A stretch of 6,776 nt of DNA, taken from contig JANLIN010000032.1 in NCBI GenBank assembly GCA_024654345.1, positions 1 through 6,776 of the forward strand. Reading direction: 5' to 3'. This document shows, one piece after another, positions 1 to 5,561 of the stretch. The stretch is from Candidatus Komeilibacteria bacterium (GTDB taxonomy: Bacteria; Patescibacteriota; Patescibacteriia; UBA1558). The notes beneath the pieces are model-generated. The model was given only the letters and a program-made list of their open reading frames with translations, did no database searches and had not been told where the DNA came from. Position numbers and translations under genes: made by a program. Each line of letters starts with the position of its first letter. Position 1 is the first letter of the stretch.

Positions 1-406
1 CTCGATCCAATATTATATTTACCAGACCATCTGCTTCTTTATTCATTTCTCGCGGTACGTGTGTAAAAGATGTTTTTTTGAACTGACTAAGGATATTCCA
101 GACTTTGACAAATAAAATGGCCAGCTCTTTATTTTTTACTTTATACTCACGTTGGAGTTGTTTTATAATCAGTTCACTATCCATAAACACCATCACTTCA
201 GGGACTCCCATCTCTCGCACCTTCTCCAAGCCCATGTAGAGAGCTTCATACTCCGCTTGGTTGTTGGTCGCTATCCCCAAGTATTTGCCACCCTCAACCA
301 ATGTTTCAGCGGCGCTATTTTTCACAACGTAGGCCGCCGCCGCCGGACCCGGATTGCCGCGCGCACCCCCATCAGTAAATAGTTTCACTTTGTCTTCCTT
401 TTTCAT
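1..406 (-). CDS. rnhA: Ribonuclease HI family protein (3' end cut by window edge)
   Basis: RNase HI cleaves the RNA strand of RNA-DNA hybrids in the cytoplasm (primer and R-loop removal). 135 codons are visible and the frame runs off the left edge without a stop. All four carboxylates of the family are seen: Asp12 in TDGGARGNPGP, Glu52 in NNQAEYEAL, Asp76 in MDSELIIKQL and Asp126 in NKEADGLVN. Since the family is usually about 130-150 residues, only the last few residues are probably missing. The ATG at 406-404 has no clear ribosome binding site. A GTG at 388-386 (residue 7) has AAGGA seven bases upstream, and starting there would put the TDGG strand right at the N-terminus, as is usual in this family; the true start may therefore be 388. 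The gene lies 45 nt after recJ, same strand, probably cotranscribed. Function is seen directly in the motifs; operon membership is inferred. Confidence 0.93.
   Translation of the reverse strand, partial: MKKEDKVKLFTDGGARGNPGPAAAAYVVKNSAAETLVEGGKYLGIATNNQAEYEALYMGLEKVREMGVPEVMVFMDSELIIKQLQREYKVKNKELAILFVKVWNILSQFKKTSFTHVPREMNKEADGLVNIILDR
396..400 (-). promoter_or_regulatory. Shine-Dalgarno AAGGA inside rnhA, pointing to a GTG start
   Basis: On the minus strand AAGGA at 400-396 is followed by a 7-nt spacer and GTG at 388-386, in frame with the RNase HI frame. The ATG at 406 lacks such a site. This supports a start at 388 instead of 406, removing six residues that are not part of the RNase H fold. 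Confidence 0.4.
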
Positions 407-451
407 AGAATGATTTAAAATTTTTAACAACTCTTATGCTACTAAAGAAAT

Positions 452-2167
452 TTAAACTTTTACATTGAAGTCTACCGCCCGGATCTGCAACTCTCGATTG
501 CCATTCCACTCATTAACATCAATTCGACAGGCAATATCAATTGAGCTACCCACCTTCAATTCCGACAGACGGTCTCCCAACCCAAAGGCAATGACTTTTT
601 TCGCCTTCACGCCCTCCCCTACCAGCAAACGCAGGTGTTTATTATCGGCTCCGACCGGCCGCACTTCCTGGATTAGAACGTTAGGTAGAGCGAATACCGG
701 CTCCGGGTTGTCCATCCCGTAGGGCCCGAAGCTCTCCAATACTTTTTGTAGTTCCCAATTGATTTCCGATAATCGCAAAGTTGCGTCGATAGCCAAGGTG
801 GGTTGCAAATCCATCTTACTTAAATCAACCGTTGTGGATTCACTTATAAAATCCTTGAAGGCTTCTATCTGAGTTACGCCGACAGTCAGACCGCAGGCTC
901 CACTGTGGCCGCCGAATCTTTCCATCATTTCCGGCTTGCGTCGCAATAACTGAGTGATATCGTATTCGTTGATACTGCGCCCTGACCCCACATAAGCATT
1001 GCGGTGCCGTGATAAAACAAATACCGGTCGATAAAAACGATTGGAAAGCTTACCGGCCACCAGTCCCAGTACCCCCGGCGTCCAATTCTCCCCCACCACC
1101 ACCAAGGCTTGGCTGGGGACCTGGTCGTGCCACTCCAAACGAATCTGCTCAATCGCCTGATTGATGATAGCTTCCGTGATTTTCTGTCTCTCTATATTAT
1201 TGACGTTCAACTGACTGGCTATCATTATGGCTTCTTCAATATTTTCTGTCACCAAAAGCTGGTAAGCTTTATCGGCGTGCATTAGCCGCCCGGCGGCGTT
1301 CAGGCGCGGCGCGATCTGCCAACCAATCGTCTGTTCATCCAATCGCTCTTTAGCCGCCGCGTACTCCAGTAGTTTCTGCAGTCCCAGTCGCTGGGTTTTG
1401 TTTAATACTATCAGGCCATATTTAACCAGCGTTCTATTTTCTCCCAACAGAGGTACCATATCGGCCACCGTACTGATGGCCACCAAATCAAGCAGCCACT
1501 TTTCATGAAATTCGACTTTATTTTTCTCCAGTCCAGACCAATCAGCGCGTAGTAAAGCCTGGGCCAATTTGTAAGCCGTACCCCCGCCGGAAAGGTGATG
1601 AAAAGGGTAAGTCTCGCCCGGCAGGCCGCAGTGAATAGTCGCTAACGCCGGTGGTAATTTTTCTCCCGGCTGATGGTGATCGGTGATGATAACCTCCATT
1701 TTTAAGTCCTCGACCGCGTACCGTACCTCCTCATAATTGCTAATACCACAGTCAACGGTAATTACGGTTTTAGCGTCCTGACTAGCCAATTTTTTCAGCG
1801 CCTCTTTATTGAGTCCATAACCTTCACTCTCACGATCCGGAATATAGACAATGAAGTTCAGCTCCAAAAGTTTGAAAACCTGGCTGAGAATGGCACTGGC
1901 GGTAACTCCATCCGCGTCATAGTCACCAAAAATAGCGACTTTTGCACCACTTTCTTTCAGACAACGAAAGTGGTCTAAAGCCTTATCCATATCACGAAAT
2001 AAATGAGGATCATGTATGTCACGACTGAAATCAGGGTAGAGAAATTCATCAATCCGTGTCTGTTCGGTCAGACCTCGCTGCCAAAGCAACTGCAAAATAA
2101 CCCGATTTATCTCGGGGTACTGTTTCGCAAGATCATCATTAATCTCTTGTTTATATTTCCAAATCAT
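452..2167 (-). CDS. recJ: Single-stranded-DNA-specific 5'-3' exonuclease RecJ
   Basis: RecJ degrades single-stranded DNA 5' to 3' using two Mn/Mg ions, in recombinational repair (RecFOR), mismatch repair and base excision repair. 571 residues, normal for the family. The DHH domain carries DYDADG (82-87), the TVDCGIS strand with Asp139, DHH (163-165) and VADMVP (234-239, Asp236). The DHHA1 part carries PRLNAAGRL (287-295), TPGVLGLVAGKL (363-374), GSGRS (394-398) and GGHSGACG (419-426). GPYGMDNPEP (481-490) leads into the C-terminal OB-fold, about 491-571, which helps bind DNA. The core looks complete with no missing metal ligand. The ATG at 2167 is 20 nt after the TSP3-protein stop and has only a weak purine-rich upstream stretch, so it is likely expressed by read-through from upstream. 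Stop is TAA. Assignment is near certain. Confidence 0.97.
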   Translation of the reverse strand: MIWKYKQEINDDLAKQYPEINRVILQLLWQRGLTEQTRIDEFLYPDFSRDIHDPHLFRDMDKALDHFRCLKESGAKVAIFGDYDADGVTASAILSQVFKLLELNFIVYIPDRESEGYGLNKEALKKLASQDAKTVITVDCGISNYEEVRYAVEDLKMEVIITDHHQPGEKLPPALATIHCGLPGETYPFHHLSGGGTAYKLAQALLRADWSGLEKNKVEFHEKWLLDLVAISTVADMVPLLGENRTLVKYGLIVLNKTQRLGLQKLLEYAAAKERLDEQTIGWQIAPRLNAAGRLMHADKAYQLLVTENIEEAIMIASQLNVNNIERQKITEAIINQAIEQIRLEWHDQVPSQALVVVGENWTPGVLGLVAGKLSNRFYRPVFVLSRHRNAYVGSGRSINEYDITQLLRRKPEMMERFGGHSGACGLTVGVTQIEAFKDFISESTTVDLSKMDLQPTLAIDATLRLSEINWELQKVLESFGPYGMDNPEPVFALPNVLIQEVRPVGADNKHLRLLVGEGVKAKKVIAFGLGDRLSELKVGSSIDIACRIDVNEWNGNRELQIRAVDFNVKV

Positions 2168-2187
2168 ACTTTCTGACGAGCGGTAAA

Positions 2188-3387
2188 CTATTTACGAAGA
2201 TCAATAACACGACGCCCATGAGCACTCGGTTTAGGATCCATAGATCGTAGCGGGGTACGTGTTGACGGTCGTCGTACTCCTTCCTCGCGACGTGGTGTTT
2301 CAGGTCTTTTCGGTGCGGATGATTTAGATACTGTCGTGGACTGCCACTGACGCAACACATAGCCGGTAGCCAAGAGGCTGATGAATAACCATAACCACCA
2401 ACTTTTCAGTATATCTTTCAAGATACCATCATCTCCCCCTGATTCACTAACGGCGGTTACTAAATTGGTGTCAGCAACGGCCACATTCGAAGCCTCGACG
2501 TTGTCGACAACAGTAACGGCGGCGGGATCTACCTCCGTGTTCGGCTCTGTTTCGGCTGGCGACGAAGTACTATTATCAGGCGCACTCTCATTCTTCGGGG
2601 GCACCGTCGGACTGGTCGGACGACTGCTCTGTGCTGCATCTAAGGGAAAATAATCATCACCATCTCTGACCCCATCGCCATCGGTATCGGGGTTTTTAGG
2701 GTCCGTACCAAGTCGAATTTCTTCTTCATCTGACAAGTCATCGTTATCATCATCCGGATCGCTGTTATCACCGACGCCATCACCATCAATATCAGCCCAC
2801 TCCGGCGAAGCCAGTGGAAATTTATCTTGCGCGTCATTATGGCCATCACCGTCTGTATCCGATTTAAGAGGATTTGTACCCAGCTCTTTCTCCTGTAAAT
2901 CAGTTAGCCCATCATTATCATCATCAGGATCTATCGTATTGCCGATCCCATCACCGTCGGTATCAATATCCGGTTCATATACTTTAGTAAGGGCTTCATT
3001 GTTACCAGAGTTCTGATCAGCCGGTTGTGTCCCCTGCAGTCTGGCTAAAATATTAAAATTATTTTTTGGCACGATAAAATCAACCCAGGTATCAGCATAG
3101 CTACCGGGTCGCACGGAAACAATCTGCGAATCGCCGATCACACCCTGACCCTGATAAAAAGTGACATAGCCACGCACGTCCTGACTACCCACATTATGGA
3201 CACGGGCGTATATTCTGATATTGTCTCCGGCCAACAAAGTTTGTTTGGAAAAAGATATATCCCCTTGCCCGATAGCCAAGTCAAACTCCAACGCTTTAGC
3301 TGTCAAGGGCAGGAAAATAATTCCCATGACAAGAATTACGCTTGTGACAAAAATTTTAGACAATGGTCTCCCCATTTTAGATATCAT
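2188..3387 (-). CDS. Secreted, membrane-anchored CARDB + thrombospondin type 3 repeat protein
   Basis: 399-residue predicted surface protein of unknown precise role. In order: a signal peptide with hydrophobic core about 12-29 and a likely cleavage after Ala32 (AKA motif); a beta-rich CARDB-like adhesion domain about 33-137; two acidic calcium-binding TSP type 3 modules at 144-192 and 201-249 with DTDGDG and DPDDDNDGL signatures; a Pro/Ser/Thr/Glu-rich linker about 251-320; one transmembrane helix about 330-345 (WWLWLFISLLATGYVL); and a basic Arg/Lys/Pro tail to 399. Expected topology is outside N-terminus, cytoplasmic tail. TSP3 repeats bind Ca2+ in known families; cell-cell or surface attachment is inferred. 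Its ATG overlaps the pduL stop as ATGA, arguing for translational coupling. A second ATG at codon 5 (3375) is possible but would lose the overlap. Stop is TAG. Domains are clear, function is not. Confidence 0.87.
   Translation of the reverse strand: MISKMGRPLSKIFVTSVILVMGIIFLPLTAKALEFDLAIGQGDISFSKQTLLAGDNIRIYARVHNVGSQDVRGYVTFYQGQGVIGDSQIVSVRPGSYADTWVDFIVPKNNFNILARLQGTQPADQNSGNNEALTKVYEPDIDTDGDGIGNTIDPDDDNDGLTDLQEKELGTNPLKSDTDGDGHNDAQDKFPLASPEWADIDGDGVGDNSDPDDDNDDLSDEEEIRLGTDPKNPDTDGDGVRDGDDYFPLDAAQSSRPTSPTVPPKNESAPDNSTSSPAETEPNTEVDPAAVTVVDNVEASNVAVADTNLVTAVSESGGDDGILKDILKSWWLWLFISLLATGYVLRQWQSTTVSKSSAPKRPETPRREEGVRRPSTRTPLRSMDPKPSAHGRRVIDLRK
2641..2787 (-). repeat. Second TSP3 module (copy B) of an in-gene tandem duplication
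   Basis: Encodes residues 201-249 of the surface protein. It aligns without gaps to residues 144-192 (copy A), by hand count identical at 30 of 49 positions. Both copies begin DGDG, contain DPDDDND, then LGT, then DTDGDG, and end FPL. The copies start 57 residues (171 bases) apart. Confidence 0.8.
2812..2958 (-). repeat. First TSP3 module (copy A) of an in-gene tandem duplication
   Basis: Encodes residues 144-192. Same 49-residue layout as copy B; conserved Asp, Gly and Pro positions match the calcium-binding framework while spacer residues have drifted, which suggests an old duplication kept by selection. Confidence 0.8.
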
Positions 3388-3956
3388 TTAATAAGTATTT
3401 CTCCGCTTCCGCCGGCGGGCAAGCCAATAGCGTTGGCTTCGTCCGTATCCACATGAACCGTCGGTTGATCCACCGTCGCCAAACGTACCATAATGTTTTT
3501 CAGAAGTGCACCACGCTCACCTCCCACCACCAGGTTAACAATCATTCCTGCCCGTAATCCAAGCTTGTTTGCCGACTCCATTCCAATATGCAAATGACGT
3601 TGAGCCACAATCACTCCCTCTCGCAGGCATGTCTTTCCGAAATCACCACTGACAGTCACGCCCGGTGTTCCCGACAGTTCACCGGATAGCCTTATATGAG
3701 GTTCAACATCCATATGACGAGCATCGGTTAGTGAAATCTCGATTTGCGTGCGTGGGCGAAAAGGACCGATTACGCGCACGCCTTCCAGTTTCTTATCCCC
3801 ATTCACCAGTGTCACAGTATAGGGCGTTGCAAAATCTGTCTTTATAGATAGTTTATTCTTCTCACTCAACTCCGCCGTCGGACCGAATAGTTTAACAAAG
3901 TCCGCTTGGCTCAGATGAATATGACGAGCGGAAACTTCCACCACACATTTGATCAT
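3384..3956 (-). CDS. pduL: PduL-type phosphate acyltransferase (phosphotransacylase)
   Basis: PduL enzymes interconvert acyl-CoA plus phosphate and acyl-phosphate plus CoA (propanoyl or acetyl); with an acetate/propionate kinase this gives ATP. 190 residues, close to the core PduL length. It shows two related halves: VSARHIHLS (8-16, His12 and His14) and AQRHLHIGM (118-126, His121 and His123), plus TVHVDTDEANA (166-176, His168). These histidines correspond to the known di-zinc site. The GPFRPRTQIEIS and TDAR segments (64-79) are also typical. There is no N-terminal extension of the kind used to target PduL into microcompartments, and no shell genes nearby, so a free cytosolic enzyme in acetate fermentation is the simplest inference. 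No acetate kinase gene lies in the window. Start overlaps the kinase stop (ATGA), and its stop overlaps the next start the same way. Acyl chain preference cannot be read from sequence. Confidence 0.93.
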   Translation of the reverse strand: MIKCVVEVSARHIHLSQADFVKLFGPTAELSEKNKLSIKTDFATPYTVTLVNGDKKLEGVRVIGPFRPRTQIEISLTDARHMDVEPHIRLSGELSGTPGVTVSGDFGKTCLREGVIVAQRHLHIGMESANKLGLRAGMIVNLVVGGERGALLKNIMVRLATVDQPTVHVDTDEANAIGLPAGGSGEILIK

Positions 3957-4918
3957 AAATCACTTCGTCTTAGCACTCCCTCGTGCGCCCCCACGGTCCG
4001 GATTACTCGCGCTGCATTTTTGACACCCAAACGTAAAGCTCTCTCTGGCTCGTTGAATATTAGTAAACCAGCCATAAAACCGGCATTTAAAGCATCTCCC
4101 GCCCCAGTGGTATTGCGCACTGCCACCCGTTCCGCCGGTTGGAATATAATCCGCTGATTATCGAAATACGTCACACCCTTCTTCCCTTCAGTGATTAGAA
4201 TTTTTTGAACCCCCAGTGACATTAGTTTTTTTACTATGGCTGGCACGGTGGGACGTTTAATACCCAATGTTTGAGCAACCCGTTCTACTTCCGCCAGATT
4301 CAAACTGAGAACTTCGACTTGACGTAGGTAGTTCCTATATTTCCTGAAATGTAGTATCTGCTGCTCACCGGGATTCCAGAATAATCGAACATTATTTTTA
4401 GTTTGATATTTAAACACCCGTTGCAGATTGGCGTCAGCGACTTGTCCGCGCAATGAAGTCAGCATTATCCAGTCGCTACTGTATTTATCCAGCTCAGATT
4501 GGTTGAACCTGAATTTCTCCGCCGCCCCTTGATGAACAAATAGTACATGTTCATCTTCACGCGGTGAATTGACCACCAAAGATAGGGCCGTTTCTTCGTC
4601 TTTAACATACTGCACAAATCGATCACTGAGACCACGCTTTTTTAAATAGTCACTCAAAAGCGCGTGCCTCTGCTCGACGCCGACGGCCGCCATGACCTGC
4701 GCTTTCAGTCCCAACGCGCGCAGAGTTATCGCCGTATTTAGCGCCCCACCGCCATAGGTGTGCGTCACACTATCCGCCACCACCTTCTCGCCGTAGGGAA
4801 AAGCTATCATTTTGTCACCCGACTTTTTATCTGTCTGAACACTGACTTTATCGGTATCGACTATGATATCGGTGGTAATCCCACCGATACAAAGAATATT
4901 GATATTAGGTATTTTCAT
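3953..4918 (-). CDS. PfkB-family (ribokinase-like) carbohydrate or nucleoside kinase
   Basis: ATP-dependent kinase that phosphorylates a hydroxymethyl group of a sugar or nucleoside; substrate not determinable here. 321 residues, normal for the family. Seen: IGGITTDII near the N-terminus (11-19), GGGALNTAITLRALG (56-70, signature 1), NPG (182-184), NLAEVE (207-212), TEGKKG (243-248) and NTTGAGDALNAGFMAG (269-284, signature 2) with the catalytic base Asp275 and the TGAGD anion hole. Between the first strand and signature 1 there is a long segment (about 24-52) with FPYGEKV that is more extended than in ribokinase and may form part of the lid. The ATG at 4918 has no Shine-Dalgarno; an extended -10 box ends 6 nt upstream, so a leaderless transcript is likely. 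It overlaps pduL by 4 nt. Family is sure; candidates for substrate include ribose, a nucleoside or a hexose. Confidence 0.92.
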   Translation of the reverse strand: MKIPNINILCIGGITTDIIVDTDKVSVQTDKKSGDKMIAFPYGEKVVADSVTHTYGGGALNTAITLRALGLKAQVMAAVGVEQRHALLSDYLKKRGLSDRFVQYVKDEETALSLVVNSPREDEHVLFVHQGAAEKFRFNQSELDKYSSDWIMLTSLRGQVADANLQRVFKYQTKNNVRLFWNPGEQQILHFRKYRNYLRQVEVLSLNLAEVERVAQTLGIKRPTVPAIVKKLMSLGVQKILITEGKKGVTYFDNQRIIFQPAERVAVRNTTGAGDALNAGFMAGLLIFNEPERALRLGVKNAARVIRTVGAHEGVLRRSDL

Positions 4919-4924
4919 GTTCTA

Positions 4925-4933
4925 AGTATAACA
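4925..4933 (-). promoter_or_regulatory. Extended -10 promoter for the kinase-pduL-TSP3 operon
   Basis: On the minus strand TGTTATACT fits the extended -10 form TGnTATAAT with one mismatch. No good -35 is found at 16-18 nt, as expected for extended -10 promoters. Transcription would start at or about the A of the ATG at 4918, giving a leaderless mRNA, which agrees with the lack of a ribosome binding site. Confidence 0.55.
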
Positions 4934-4986
4934 AAAAACAAGCCCTAACAGAAGTCCTTTATATGAACTTCAAGCTATGCTTGTTT
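4933..4986 (-). terminator. Composite rho-independent terminator after the prepilin gene
   Basis: Minus-strand inner stem GAAGTTC (4971-4965) with GGACTTC (4957-4951), loop of 7 nt, one U-G pair. It is enclosed by an outer stem AAACAAGC (plus 4936-4943) with GCTTGTTT (plus 4979-4986). The 3' arm of the outer stem runs directly into a T6 tract. It starts 9 nt after the prepilin stop and ends just before the kinase promoter, separating two transcription units. Outer and inner stems are joined by an unpaired internal loop, so strength is uncertain. Confidence 0.55.
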
Positions 4987-4995
4987 ATAGCGTAA

Positions 4996-5460
4996 TTACC
5001 TGGTGACGGAGATGATCTCTGACAGCTCGGCATCGCAAGCGCCGACCGTCAAGCGGCCGTTGGCGTCCACGTTGACATAATAATCGGTGTTACTGGCCGT
5101 CCCCGTTGTTGGATCCTGAGGTATAGTAGAGATATAGTCAGGCACCAGTTCGGACTCCAAACTGACGCATTCGGAAACGGTAGTAGTGGCACCACAACTA
5201 TTGTCACAGCCATTGGTGGCCGTACCAATGACTTGCGCGCTCCCTGATACTTCATCAATTCCGTCCGGCAATGAGTTGTTATTATCAACCTGATACTTCA
5301 ACAAGGCTGATAAAACACCGTTGGCGGAGGACCAGCGTTGCGCGTTTCTGGCCTCAGCGAATCTAGTCGCCGGATCAATGGCGACAAAGGTAAGAGCCGC
5401 CAATATCGCAATAATTCCTATAACTATCAGCAGTTCTATTAGAGTAAAACCATTTCTCAT
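4996..5460 (-). CDS. Type IV prepilin / type II secretion GspG-like pseudopilin
   Basis: 154-residue filament subunit made as a prepilin. The class III signal is clear: MRNG then FTLIELLIVIGIIAILAAL, so prepilin peptidase should cut after Gly4 and N-methylate Phe5; Glu9 is the conserved mature Glu5 needed for assembly. Residues 5-26 form the hydrophobic helix that anchors it in the membrane and later in the pilus core. The globular part has four cysteines (85, 89, 98, 142) that could form disulfides outside the cell, and a C-terminal PDYISTIPQDP...YYVNVDANGRLTVGAC region typical of GspG/major-pilin-like proteins common in Patescibacteria. ATG at 5460 has a good Shine-Dalgarno seven bases upstream and its own promoter. 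It lies 97 nt after the PilB-like gene, suggesting a shared pilus function. Whether it is the major pilin or a minor one cannot be told. Confidence 0.93.
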   Translation of the reverse strand: MRNGFTLIELLIVIGIIAILAALTFVAIDPATRFAEARNAQRWSSANGVLSALLKYQVDNNNSLPDGIDEVSGSAQVIGTATNGCDNSCGATTTVSECVSLESELVPDYISTIPQDPTTGTASNTDYYVNVDANGRLTVGACDAELSEIISVTR

Positions 5461-5467
5461 AGATATA

Positions 5468-5475
5468 TCCTTTCC
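5468..5475 (-). promoter_or_regulatory. Strong ribosome binding site of the prepilin gene
   Basis: Minus-strand GGAAAGGA, followed by a 7-nt spacer and ATG at 5460. It is the clearest Shine-Dalgarno in the window; most other genes here rely on overlaps or leaderless starts, so it suggests the pilin is made at a higher level. Confidence 0.7.
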
Positions 5476-5532
5476 AAAATGTTAAAAACTTAGGCGTTTA
5501 TAACAATTCTATTAATCCCATATTATAGATAC

Positions 5533-5561
5533 ATTATAACAGGTCGGTAGCGGTGAATCAA
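5533..5561 (-). promoter_or_regulatory. Sigma-70-type promoter of the prepilin gene
   Basis: Minus-strand -35 TTGATT (5561-5556), spacer of 17 nt, perfect -10 TATAAT (5538-5533). Expected start about 5526, giving a leader of about 65 nt before the ATG at 5460. The -35 overlaps the TGA stop of the upstream ATPase-like gene. A second TATAAT lies at 5527-5522 and could serve as an alternative -10. Confidence 0.65.

Noticed and set aside
152..382. Plus-strand open frame opposite rnhA
   Set aside because: It lies wholly antisense to the RNase HI frame, which shows all four catalytic carboxylates; the translation has no recognisable domain.
407..451. Promoter or terminator between recJ and rnhA
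   Set aside because: The 45-nt gap is AT-rich with small AAATTT-type symmetries, but shows no stem plus T-tract and no convincing -35/-10 pair.
465..722. Plus-strand open frame opposite the 3' end of recJ
   Set aside because: Antisense shadow of the well-conserved RecJ OB-fold region.
925..1152. Second minus-strand frame inside recJ
   Set aside because: Out-of-frame shadow, rich in Trp and Arg; the RecJ frame carries the conserved motifs here.
2168..2187. Independent recJ promoter in the 20-nt gap
   Set aside because: No -10-like box at a suitable distance; read-through from the upstream genes is simpler.
2151..2360. Minus-strand frame bridging the TSP3 gene end and recJ start
   Set aside because: It overlaps both genes out of frame, has no motif and no ribosome binding site; a by-product of the basic tail's codons.
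2381..2653. Plus-strand Ser/Thr-rich frame
   Set aside because: Antisense of the low-complexity linker and TM region of the surface protein; composition is explained by the opposite strand.
2641..2958. CRISPR-like or DNA-level repeat array
   Set aside because: The periodicity is at protein level (TSP3 modules) with diverged DNA, not identical repeats with spacers.
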